Origin: Hofstenia miamia
Lineage: Eukaryota; Xenacoelomorpha; Acoela
Assembly: GCA_004352715.1 (NCBI GenBank)
Contig: SCFE01000037.1
Location: 1,590,016-1,654,015, forward strand
Length of the DNA stretch: 64,000 nucleotides
Direction of reading: 5' to 3'
Shown: positions 52,275 to 63,086 of the stretch, piece by piece
How the letters are laid out: each line of letters opens with the position of its first letter
How positions within the stretch are numbered: position 1 is the first letter of the stretch
Program-made: the position numbers and the translations under genes
Notes under the pieces: model-generated
What the model saw: the letters and a program-made list of their open reading frames with translations, nothing else
Database searches by the model: none
What the model was told of the DNA's origin: nothing

Positions 52275-54230
52275 TTACAACATAGGTTTATCAACGGTTG
52301 AAAAATCAACTCTGGCGATAACACCGTTACCGTTGTTAAAGTCAATTACAAATAATGACGAATTAGAGATTGCTTCAACCATTGAAAACTGTGGGCCATC
52401 AAGAGTAGGTTTGGTGTGATAACTACGACGACTGGCTTCAAATGGAATCCTCTTAATAGACTGTTTCCGTTTATAATCGAAAAATTGAAATATACCATAT
52501 CTGTATTCAATAACAGCTGCGCATAAAATATTATCAGTGAGAAACGCCATTCCTGCATACGCAGTTCCATTAACGGTATACAAAACGGACTCACGTGTAA
52601 ATGAAAATACGTCAATTTGGTGGCCACTAAAAGCAATCAAATCTAAATTTGAATGAACTGTCATGTAAGATGTATTCTGAGGTAAATTCGTTGTTGATTT
52701 TGTTACAGAGAGCGTATTTAAATTAAATTTGAACGAAGCGTTTAGTTTTTCTGAATAGAAAAACAAAAACCTTCGACAGGGACTTGAGCACAAGAGCGTC
52801 AAAGAATCTATGTCGCAAAACGATATCTTAAAATGACTGGAATCCGTTAAATCGCTGGAAACCAATAGCAAAAACTTACCTTTCTTACAATCACACAATA
52901 TAAGAACACCTTCTTTCACAATAGCCAAACACTGACCATGCCAAGGGTAAAGTTCATCATCAAGGTTAAGCACGTTTAGTTCTCCATTTTGAAAAATTTT
53001 CAACACTGAAGCTACTCCATCTTCTCGTTTTAATGCATATAATACTTGATTATCAGAGTCATATATCACATTGTTCAAATAGTAACGGGTAAATGGGACA
53101 AATGGGCCAAACAGGCTTGGGATTCTAAAAGGTTCTGTAATACGGTAGTCCAGGTAGTTAACATCAGAATAAATAGAGAGCTCGGCTTCATTAATATTAA
53201 AAATACCAGGACGAACTTCCCCTATCCATTCTCTGATAGACTTACTGATTGACTGCTTATCAAATGTATTTGGCATCACACTCAAAGAAATAGAATCCAA
53301 ATCCTTTAATTTAAGTGACGATAGCCTCGTTGAGATGCTGTTAATTTCATTAAAGATCTCAACAATATCGAAATCAGATGTATACTTTAAATATAAACCA
53401 AATTTTTTTAAACGCAAAACCATGTTTCGCGATGACTGTAGTTTTTCGAGATTATTAGCAATGTCTTCAAATATTTTCGTTTTCTCTGTTGAAACAATAT
53501 TAATTTGTGTTTGATAACATTCATTGACTTGCTGAATTATATAATCTCGTCGTTTTTTTAAAAGCAGCTCAATCTCGCTGAGCTTTTCTGAAACTGTAGT
53601 CCGATGCTGGTTGAATCGAGAAATAAAATTGTCAATGTTTTCCAATTTGTTGTTATTCTCTGACATTATTTGAGAAATTTCTTGAAACCTTGCTTCTGAC
53701 TGATCTTCTATTGAAGATAGATTATGTTTATTATGGTGAGCAATAGCACAATTTGCACAAACCAATGCCTTGCATTGCGAATCTTGACAATAATATGTAA
53801 GTTTCATTTTATGTTCAGCGCAAATTCTTTTAGATCTCGGAGTCAGTGAATATACGGGATGTAGTTTGGTCTTCTTTGCCCTTTTGTGATGAAGACAGCA
53901 ATCCAAGCACATAATTTCTGAGCATTTAATGCAAAGTTGTACATCACCAGGAGTTAACTCAAAATCACAAACGTTGCACTTACTTAAATCGCTATCATTT
54001 TTTTTGACATAATCTACCAAGGATTGAATATGTAAATCTAACTTTGAATCATTCTTAGGAGTGAGTGAGTGACACATGGGACATTCAATTTTACTATCAT
54101 CTCTTTGATATTCCTCTAGACATGTCTTACAGAATGAGTGTCCACATTTAAGAGACTGTGGCTCCTGATAAGGCCGTAAACAAATAAAGCATGATAAATA
54201 ATCAAGGTTACTTGCATCGCGATTTTGCAT
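52275..54230 (-). CDS. TRIM-type RING/B-box protein, probable E3 ubiquitin ligase (intronless)
   Basis: 651 residues. RING finger at 14-53 (CFIC, CGHSFCKTC, CPMC) with all eight C3HC4 ligands. Two B-boxes follow: 85-130 (CNVC, CIKC, CLDCC and HH) and about 138-180 (CAEH, CQDSQC, CANC, H). A coiled coil of heptad-type helices spans about 185-300, including RRDYIIQQVNECYQTQ. The last 270 residues are beta-rich with repeated strands and may form a propeller, but no NHL, SPRY or filamin signature was recognised. RING, B-box and coiled-coil order defines TRIM proteins, which ubiquitinate bound targets. TTTTAG lies directly before the ATG, so a 5' UTR intron is possible. It ends about 200 bp from the duplicated block. 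Confidence 0.9.
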   Translation of the reverse strand: MQNRDASNLDYLSCFICLRPYQEPQSLKCGHSFCKTCLEEYQRDDSKIECPMCHSLTPKNDSKLDLHIQSLVDYVKKNDSDLSKCNVCDFELTPGDVQLCIKCSEIMCLDCCLHHKRAKKTKLHPVYSLTPRSKRICAEHKMKLTYYCQDSQCKALVCANCAIAHHNKHNLSSIEDQSEARFQEISQIMSENNNKLENIDNFISRFNQHRTTVSEKLSEIELLLKKRRDYIIQQVNECYQTQINIVSTEKTKIFEDIANNLEKLQSSRNMVLRLKKFGLYLKYTSDFDIVEIFNEINSISTRLSSLKLKDLDSISLSVMPNTFDKQSISKSIREWIGEVRPGIFNINEAELSIYSDVNYLDYRITEPFRIPSLFGPFVPFTRYYLNNVIYDSDNQVLYALKREDGVASVLKIFQNGELNVLNLDDELYPWHGQCLAIVKEGVLILCDCKKGKFLLLVSSDLTDSSHFKISFCDIDSLTLLCSSPCRRFLFFYSEKLNASFKFNLNTLSVTKSTTNLPQNTSYMTVHSNLDLIAFSGHQIDVFSFTRESVLYTVNGTAYAGMAFLTDNILCAAVIEYRYGIFQFFDYKRKQSIKRIPFEASRRSYHTKPTLDGPQFSMVEAISNSSLFVIDFNNGNGVIARVDFSTVDKPML

Positions 54231-54499
54231 CTAAAATATGCTCTCCATTAAAAGCATTGCAAAATATTATTAGTAACAAAGAAAAAACTTTTACAAAGGT
54301 ACTTCAATTCAACGAAAACTGGCACGATACATTACTGATTTCAATTCCGGCAAATAATTAACTACATTCTTAAGATAATTTGTTCACTTCTGTTATGCTT
54401 AGATTCTCTTTATGTTTGTGCATAGTTAATTTAAATAAAGCATATATGAAGTACAATTAAAAATACATTCGATTCAAATCAATTCGTGTGCATATCTCA

Positions 54500-54754
54500 T
54501 CAATTCATTATAGAGTCGATATTCAATATACGCACAATCGACATAAACGCGGAAGCTTCTGATCCGAGAAATGTGCTTATATCAAACATCGATTGTCTTG
54601 AAAATGTAAGTGAATTTAATGCTTGGCGTACATAGTCCCAGTTCTGAATCTCTCGAGAATATACAACATTGTTTACTAAATGGACAATGATGTATCCAGT
54701 GTTGGAACCGCACTTCGAGTTTTCGACACGAGCACGGTACGAAAATCGATACAT
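54500..54754 (-). CDS. Unrecognised 84-aa protein or terminal exon
   Basis: The frame begins MYRFSYRARVENSK and ends ILNIDSIMN at a stop, with a mixed hydrophobic/charged composition typical of a folded protein (SNTGYIIVHLVNNVVYSRE). The ATG follows CTAAG, which could be an acceptor, so it may be the last exon of a longer gene to the right. No family recognised. It sits 270 bp upstream of the TRIM gene on the same strand. Confidence 0.4.
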   Translation of the reverse strand: MYRFSYRARVENSKCGSNTGYIIVHLVNNVVYSREIQNWDYVRQALNSLTFSRQSMFDISTFLGSEASAFMSIVRILNIDSIMN

Positions 54755-55864
54755 CTTAGATTAAACCTGTATGAATGAAGTATTTTAATATGCAAATTAA
54801 TAGATTTAGAAAATCAAAATAATAAAAAATAATATATATACAATAATATATATAAATCCGTTGTTCCAATATCAATTTGCATGTGTGAGTGCTCAAAAGT
54901 TAATAGGATTTTGCAATAAATTTCAGTAACGGGAAATGTAATCCCAAATGCTAATACCTTCATAGTGCGACCCTGGGATACAATTTTTTCGCATTTCTTA
55001 AGCTGTATGTGAATTTTTAATATATCTAATACATAAAATGGAATATTATAATCTAATCAGGAATCAAAAAGCATTTTATTTTTAGTCTTATCTACTATAC
55101 TATGTTGAAAAATTAAATAACATTTTAAAAATTACACAAATTATTTCTCAAACTGGCTCAAAATATACCTTTGCATTGTTAGGGTGTGCAATATGACCGT
55201 TCAAAAAACACTATGCATATGCATATAGTTCTGCCTCCGTCCCAAAACAACTGTTGCATGTGACTTCAAGCTTAATGAACCTGCAAGAAAATAAATTATT
55301 CTCACTCGAATTTTGCAATATAATTTCGTGGAGCTTTAAAAAAAGTCCTAAGAAAAAATTATACGGATTTTAATTGATGAGAAAACGAGGATTATTGAAT
55401 TTGGACCCTTTGGGCTCCACACATCACATTTTGCTACACTTTTTGTCATTTTCAGATAAAGCAAGAAAATTTGGAATATGTGCTCCAAATATTTCTCTTG
55501 AATTCCTCTTTCTCTTCTGGATTTCCCAAACCACATATCTGTAATCTGCGGCATACATTATTTATTAAGAATGGCCTTTGGCTGCTAGAATAACTATTGC
55601 AGCTTTCATTTAGTCGATCTCACGCTATATGACAAATCATTCTAATATTCCTGCGGGTGGCCTGTTTTCGCAATCAATGTAATATATTAAATTTATCAAT
55701 GTATCTTAAGGAGGTGGACCCTCTGAAAATAGTGCTTAGACACATTATCAGTTTAAAATGTATATACATAATTGAGAATTAGGTGCTTTGAAACCAATGA
55801 ATAATCTCTGCCATTCAACTAGTTACACATTAATAAATCATTAATAGATAAATTATATATATAT

Positions 55865-55896
<32 letters not shown>

Positions 55897-56367
55897 TTAT
55901 TAGTACATACCTTGCCTAATACAATCATTTTTAAAAAAATCTCTCTGGGGTTGCATAGAGGCAAATATTTTACAGAAGTGTATCAAATTATATCCATTTA
56001 CAATAATCCAATAAGGAAACCCTTTTAACACACTTTGGAATATCAGTCCCAAACTGAATTGTGAAATATACCACGATAATGTCAAGGGGCAATTTGTGGT
56101 CAAAGAAAAACGTTTTCTAGTACCTAATTTCTGCTAATTTAGTAAGAATATTGAAAATCTTAACATTGAAATGGAATAATATCTAAGTAAAGCCTATTTT
56201 AAGATAAAAATAAAATTTGAAATTATCTATTTTTATTTAGAATCTTGCAAGAAATAAACTCCATAATATTTTTCGACTAGTCGACTGTATATTGAAGGTT
56301 TACAAAGCAGCAGTTAGCAGGTATATCTGAAAGGTCTCATTCAATTAACATTGTTTTATGATTTTAG
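54755..56367. other. Intergenic; long TA microsatellite
   Basis: No supported exon. TA repeats at 55855-55895 (interrupted once). Confidence 0.5.
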
Positions 56368-56467
56368 TAGCCAGCTCATGAAGCAAAAGAAAAGCAAAGA
56401 GCGAGAACAAACAAAAACATACCAGAAGCTATTCGATCCAACAGCCTACAAATTTAAAGGCAACATG
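56368..56467 (+). CDS. CNBD gene exon: basic N-terminal region
   Basis: It follows GATTTTAG and ends ATG-GTACAC at phase 0. It encodes KQKKSKEREQTKTYQKLFDP. Either a start Met at 56377 or continuation from an earlier exon is possible. Confidence 0.6.
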
Positions 56468-59400
56468 GTACACTTCCGAAATAGTAAAATATAATTATAT
56501 TTAATGCTCTAATGCTATCACTAATGGTCTTAAATATTAGGTGGATGTCACTAAATGTGTAAAAGACGCATTATGCACACAAGTAGAAAAACGAACGGTA
56601 GCGCAGTTAAACACAATAACAAAATTCTTGAGATCTATCAAACAGTTTTCTGAGTTCCCTCTGTATATGTTGAAACGAATTTCTACAAGAGTTTGGTATG
56701 AAAGGTATGTGAATTCAAAACTTAGCATTATCTATGACAGCAATACATTAACTAACTATGACCCTAAAATTTTCCTACCAAATGTTGAAAGCAAAAAGCA
56801 CAATTTAAATAAACGAACATAGAACAAACTCAAAGGTACCTTAACCATAATTTAAGAAGCAAACAGCTTGATACGTAAAATGCCAATACGCTAGCAAATT
56901 TCATCAGTAGCCAGCAAATAGCCAAAATAATAAAAAATGGATGACTAGCAAAATCAAACCTACAACGATCCAATTATAGCTTGAAATTGATTAGCAAATA
57001 GTAGTTTATATTAAAAAACTCTTTCATAAATCTGCTGGTGAATATTATACACAGAATTCCAAGTTATATTTTGAAGTAGTCATTGCAGTTAATAAGGAAC
57101 TGGATAACTGTCAAGTTGTTGTAGAAAACATATATTTGTTCACGCATACTTCCTGAGTGCATATTGACAATCGTTTATTCAATTTAACACATTGCACATA
57201 AATTATTTAACAACAGAGTGATCAAATTGAGCTTTTCAATCTACAAGGGATAGGAAGCACAGAAGACTTGTAATCAACGCTGTACTCCTAAATAATTAAC
57301 AAGGAGGCTCAAAATTTGAGTACTGTATTTTATATATATATATTTTGACGAAACAAATAAAATCTCATATGCAGTGGTGTACGCAAGGTTGGACATGGTG
57401 GAATGTACCCTTCAGTCTTTCAAAATTGACTTTGATTGCTAAAATCGAAACAATTTTGTTAAACAATTTCTAAATTTTAAAAAATAACGTGTAAAATGCT
57501 ATTTTAATGTCCATACTTTAAATAATCATACGTCCTGCTCATAGGTACGAAATTTTATGGATACATGTAGTAATGCATGTTATCAGATACGTGAAATTCA
57601 GGAAACAAATTTCTTCTATGCAGTGGTTTCAAGGATCTTGTGTTAGATGTCCTCACACATTCAAATCTGGAAATTATAAGCGAACAACACAAATTTGTTC
57701 ACTCATGTTTCATATTGGCCAATGACGGTTGCAACGGATCACAGGGGATTTTTTTAACAAAGGCGGAAGAGAACAATTGAAACAAAGTTATCTAGGATAT
57801 TTACCTTAGAAATAAATAACGCAGCAACTGTAATTCAAGGATTTACTCAATCGGAGAATTCACGTCAATAAAACAACTAGTCGAATGAAAGTGAGAAAAA
57901 AAACAAAAGAGAACTTAATGTACTTTTATTACATGCTTGTCTTATTTGCTTGTATATTAGGTTGCAATAACTGTAATAATTAAAAGTTCTACTCAATTCT
58001 CTACAGGTATGTATATAACATGTTTATCAACACAAATCAACTCTATGCAAAATATAATTTAGTGATGACAATCATAAAATATTCTAAACTAAATATAGTC
58101 ATGCACTGCAAGAGTATGCCTGATTGCGTTCATTAAAAAATAAGGATTTCCAAAAAATGAGAATTTAGCATCAAATTATCCTTAACGAGCGGTTCATGTT
58201 AGACCGAAAATAGCTAAGGGCCATAAGCGATTTCGGGGAAGGTATAGAATAGGGTGCACGCGGAACACGTTAAGCATATGGACAAAATAAACACTAATAT
58301 AGGCTAAAAAACAAGAAATGAAATAACATACGTAAAAAGTTTAAAAAATAATATATAGATCGATAAATATGCATGATTAACCACATTCGTAGCACGCGGT
58401 ATATATTTAAGGACAATAGCTTGTAATTCATAAAAAATATCTATTATTAAACTAATTTTTACCATATATTAGTGTTAAGTTTTCATGTGTAGACCAAATT
58501 CTATACCTTAGCCTACTTACATTTTGAATGCCATAATACGCAAAATATTCATTCCTTTGTACAGCCAATAGAATAAAAATAGAATAACCACATAACATGT
58601 AGACTTGCAACACCTCAAGAAGAACAATTTTTATTGCTAATATTTTGATAATTATATTGAATCTATTTTATTGAAATATAAATTACACTGAATAATACTA
58701 TGGTTAAGAATAAATAACTAAATAAATACTCACGAGTCACTCTCTCATTCAATTTACCAAGAAACAATTTTTAACTTATGACCGTTAATAGTTTTTTTGT
58801 TTAAACATTTTTGTCAAATATTGAATTTTCCAAATATATTGTTAAACTCAAAGTTTATAATAATTTCACATGAGATGTACCCCAAAAGGCTTTCAATCAT
58901 TCACACAAATTAAATTCTATTTTGATTTACAACACGGAATTAGATTTTTAGCTAAATAAGAATGTTTTTCTTTTGAATCCTGACACTTAAAAACTGTTTC
59001 TTTGAATTTCAACTTCTGATTTTGGGATTTTTTTTCAGATTTCCACCACATCGTGTAATAATTCGGCAAGGACAAATTGCAGAAAATTACTACATCATTT
59101 TGGAGGGAACAAGTAAGTTATCATTACTTCAAAGTATTACAAATATAATATGCTTGCCAAAGTTGATCACTAACATAAATAATTTTTATCTAAGGTATGA
59201 ATACATGTAAATTCTCAAAAGTTTTTAATGCAATAATATATGATTAGTTGTCTGTGAAAACAATGCTGTATAAACGCATTTTACAGAAAATTCTTTGAAT
59301 AAAGAGTAAGTTATAAATTATAGCTATGTAAATTTTGGGGTTTCATTTACATTTTTGTTGTCAAATCATGGAAAAACATACTGTGGCAATTAGAAATTCA

Positions 59401-60490
59401 ATATATTGTTAAGGAAATCTGGAAGAACAATACATATTAGTATATATTGCATCTTATATATTTAATTACTTTAGTTGGTTTAATGAATATATTCTGTAGT
59501 ATAATTCAGCAGTTCTTGATTTATTAAGTCATTATTTCAAAGTGCAAATGTAAAATGAAAATATAACCTTTTTTAATAAGGCATTTTCACTGAAAAATCA
59601 TAGAATTAAGTTTCACTTTAATTATTTAAGACTTAATGCTTCCTAGAGAACCCTTAAAATGCTAATAAGTCAATACCAATAATTAAATCTTAAATAAGTA
59701 TGGATATGCAATAGAATAAACTAAGGCTATTGAATGCCATGAGAGGAAATTTAGGACTAGGTCATTGAGAATATTAGAACTAATGTGACTAAGACCTTGT
59801 TGAATCTATACTTTAATGTCATCTTTGGAAAGGCAGAGATATAACATATAGTGTCAAAATTAGAGCTCAATTTAGTATATCAGGGGGTGAACCGCAATTG
59901 TAAAATTCAAAATTCAAATGTTATAATAAAGTAGTATATTTATTTAATAATTTGATTTTATTTCTTTTGTGAACTTACTATGCATTAAAACAGTAATATA
60001 TTTAGTTGAACTTTCAATACTTAAAATTGACAGCAACTATAGATGTGGACCTTCAATCAGGCTAAAAACATTTCAAAAAGGTGATGCATTTGGGGTATGT
60101 TCATTATTTTAATTAGTCAATGAAATTTGATATGAATTTCATTATAATACTAAATTATATTTTCTACAATGGTGCAATTGCCAATGCATTGAGTTTGCAA
60201 TGTGAGCCTCAAGAAAATTGTCAATTGCTAAGAGCTTTTGATCTAGTGGATATAAATTTAAGCTCTATTAAACAACTGTCCAACTGTACTGATATTCAGT
60301 ATTAAGCAATAAGCTAAAATTTATCAATTATTCATGCTATGATAATCTTTTATTACTACTTTATCTGCAAAACTTAGGAAAGAACATTGATTGAATTCAT
60401 GAAGCGTAAAGGGACATGCACTAGTTTATCAGATGTAGAACTCTTAGTGCTCAGCAGAGCTGTAAGTTCTTTAAATTAAAGTGCAATATC

Positions 60491-60527
<37 letters not shown>

Positions 60528-63086
60528 ACATATTCATATTTGCAGCATTTATTTTTACTGTTATTTGTTCACAATTTGAGGAAATGAATCCAACTATTGA
60601 GTATTATCTGTAAAAAAGGCATAGGGCACACACTTGAGCCTTTTATATGCAATGCACAATCATCATTGCATGAAGAGCCATGGCTAGGAGAAGGGCAAAA
60701 GGGCATGGTGCTTCATGCTGGGTCTCTTGGCCCCCTTCCTTTTCTGCCCAGATAACAATTAAAGGGCTAAACAACATTGTTTTGTATCGTTATGTGGTTG
60801 TTTTATGTATCAAAAACAATGTTGTTTTAATGCCAAAATGGTACCATTTCTTTGGTCTAAACAATGTTGCTTCAACAATGTCACATTAGGTTGCTTTTTG
60901 GTTGTTTTTTATGAATATAAAAGCAGCATTTCAAGGTCATACCAATATTGTTTTATATTGTCACATGATTGTTTTAGCATTACTTTTATATGCAAAATAA
61001 CATTTTATATTACTAAACAAACACAATCCCAATAAAGGGCAAACCAATATCTTTCAGATACTGTTAAACATATTTAATACAAAGATTTGTTAAACATTTA
61101 AATGAATGTATTGAATATAAATGATAGCAATGAGTATACAAATCTGCCAAATTTAACAAAAATTTAAAAATCTAAAATTAATAAAATTTTGAAATAGTAC
61201 TTTCTTAAATCATGAAAAATGTCATTTGCTCAAATATTACTTTTTTATTTAACAGTTAATTTCCAAGTGTCCAAATATTCATGAATAAATTATTTTGAAA
61301 ATTCACTTATCTGGTATATTATAATTTTCACAAATTTAAAATTTCAAAAAGGTTTCACAAACCCTTTTTTTATATTAAAAGGATCTAGTAGTAATGTAGT
61401 ATATTTACATCCCTAATTTGTAAATTGATAATATATGTTGATTTAGTACTATTGTGATGATAGTCAATGTACAATTAGTGATTTAATATTCTTTGTATTC
61501 TGATTGGTTGCTCATATGAGGAATCCATTTTGTTGGCATAATTTGAATATCAGACATCACAGTATCTTTTAAATATTTTGTTTTGCTATTACTCACAATT
61601 TGATAATAAGTGAGTTACTGTTGTCTATTATTTGTAAACATGAAAATGTATGATTTCTGTTAATTTAAGTTTTGCTACCCTAGCTTCCAGTTGCTTTTAC
61701 TTTTGATATTATAGATTTCCCCATCCATATATTTGATTAACATTATCTTTTAGCTTTTTCTGGATAATATACTTTTACTAAATTGCCCTTTTATTATATT
61801 TTATCTTATATATTTTATTTATTTATTTGATCCGTATGATCAACACTTAGGGTGTCACTTCAGGCAAAATGTAGGATAACCAGAGGCTCTAAATGGCCCA
61901 CTGGTTTGACTCCTCTAGTTTAGGTGATAGTAGGTATTAGGTATAATGATGAGTGCAGTTAGGAAGTGTGGTTTGCATTTAGCTATAATTATTGCATTTT
62001 CTCTAGTCTAAAATGAGCTGAGAATTAGGTGTTGGAAATGGTTCATTGCTTGGCCAGAGGCCTGATTCTGTAAGAAGTTTGGAATTAACATGTTCTCCGA
62101 ATACTTGTTACCCATGGAATGAACATGATCTTGTTTTCTCATTAGATAGAATTACATAATAACTAGTAGTTTCATTGGTTGTGTTTTAACACATCTAAAG
62201 ATGTGTGAGTGTTGCACATGCTTCTACCACAAGTCAAGCATTCTAAAGTAAGAATAATAAAATGAGTTTTATTTTGAGCATTTGCTCACTGATTATTTAT
62301 TAGTAATGTTGTTATTATGATGTTAGTGGTTGCTGCAACAACCAAAATTATGAAACAACTATAAACAACATACAAACAACCAAAATTGTTATCTGGATGG
62401 CATCCTGGATACAAAAACTCCATACTATTAACTCTAATACTTTGTAATTATGTTAGAGTGAATACATTTTAGTTAAAGTACATCAAATGATAAAATGCTG
62501 TCATATTAAAAAATTCAATGAAATAGTGGGAAGCTATTTCATATGAGCAAAACTATGATTAATTTATTTAAATTTGCAGAGCCATGGCCCCTAATATGCA
62601 AATACATGCCATGGAGCTGATTGCATGTAGAGTTAAATGCAAAGTTGATTTTGGTTGTTAAAGTTTCTCATACTCTTATGACTAACAAGATATTTCATAA
62701 ATGTCATACTATATAAACTTTAAGTTAATCATATTTTGTCATATACATTCATTTTTTTCAGTGCAAAAACTACTTTCTATGTTAAATTTCCAATTCCTTC
62801 ACAAAAGAAATGCATTATTATTTTTATTATGATTCTCTCTGCACACAATGTGTGAAATATAAATTGAGAAAATCTTTGAATTTAAAAATTTTAACCTGAA
62901 CTTTATTATGTATGTTCTCAGATGATTTTATTATCATTCCCATCAATTTTAGCTATATTTATTTTATAAATTTCATAATATTCTATTTACATTTAGTATT
63001 TACATCATATTGACTTAGGCATACAGTGAATTATTTCTTGAAGCCCTTGAAGGCAAACCAGAACCTGATTATATCAGTTTTCTTAG
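56368..63086 (+). CDS. Cyclic nucleotide-binding domain protein, CNBD2-like (spliced, 3' end outside window)
   Basis: Exons with matching phases: 56368-56467, 56541-56704, 59039-59112, 60006-60094, 60378-60461 and 63019-63086. The spliced frame gives a basic N-terminus (KQKKSKEREQTKTY), the pre-CNBD helices (KRTVAQLNTITKFLRS, then KRISTRVWYERF) and the cNMP-binding barrel (PHRVIIRQGQIAENYYIILEGT, then FQKGDAFG). The phosphate cassette follows (FG-ER at the splice, RKGTC) and then DVELLVLSRA. The Gly-Glu and Arg of the cassette are kept, so binding of cAMP or cGMP is plausible. Order and spacing resemble CNBD2 proteins linked to sperm function. The last exon ends in phase 2 (SFLR), so more exons lie beyond. 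The start may be Met at 56377 or further upstream. Confidence 0.85.
56541..56704 (+). CDS. CNBD gene exon: helices before the binding domain
   Basis: 164 bp, phase 0 to 2, acceptor ATATTAG, donor GTATGT. Encodes VDVTKCVKDALCTQVEKRT and EFPLYMLKRISTRVWYE. Joins the next exon to make Arg-Phe-Pro-Pro. Confidence 0.85.
56705..59038. other. 2.3-kb intron of the CNBD gene
   Basis: AT-rich. Near 57309-57340 it has a reverse copy of the motif at 12.58 kb, and at 57372 a CAGTGGTGTACGCAAGG that looks like one end of a hAT element without a visible partner. A short GC-richer patch at 58.19-58.28 kb is unexplained. Confidence 0.4.
59039..59112 (+). CDS. CNBD gene exon: first strands of the binding barrel
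   Basis: Acceptor TTTTTTTCAG, donor GTAAGT, phase 2 to 1. Encodes FPPHRVIIRQGQ and AENYYIILEGT, the most recognisable CNBD signature in the gene. Confidence 0.92.
60006..60094 (+). CDS. CNBD gene exon: barrel strands up to FG
   Basis: Acceptor ATATTTAG, donor GTATGT, phase 1 to 0. Encodes ELSILKIDSNYRCGPS and FQKGDAFG, leading into the phosphate-binding cassette. Confidence 0.85.
60378..60461 (+). CDS. CNBD gene exon: phosphate-binding cassette
   Basis: Acceptor AACTTAG, donor GTAAGT, 28 codons in phase 0. Encodes ERTLIEF, then KRKGTC and DVELLVLSRA. The Glu after FG and the Arg before KGT occupy the positions that hold the sugar and phosphate of the cyclic nucleotide. Confidence 0.85.
60491..60528. 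repeat. TA microsatellite
   Basis: About 19 TA units with one interruption, in the CNBD gene intron. Confidence 0.95.
60748..62396. mobile_element. Possible 1.65-kb inverted-repeat element in a CNBD intron
   Basis: CCAGATAACAATT (60748-60760) is matched inversely by AATTGTTATCTGG (62384-62396). Both inner flanks carry repeated GGTTGTTT or AAACAACC motifs (60780-60960 and 62330-62385), as in elements with subterminal repeats. No target duplication is visible next to the inverted repeats. An 11-bp direct repeat AGAGCCATGGC lies further out (about 60674 and 62579). No coding capacity. Confidence 0.45.
63019..63086 (+). CDS. CNBD gene exon: end of the binding domain
   Basis: Acceptor GACTTAG, phase 0 to 2, donor GTTGGT. 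Encodes AYSELFLEALEGKPEPDY and SFLR, fitting the C-helix after the barrel. Confidence 0.75.

Noticed and set aside
52346-53252. Short frames on both strands inside the TRIM gene
   Set aside because: They are alternative-frame shadows of the 651-residue coding sequence.
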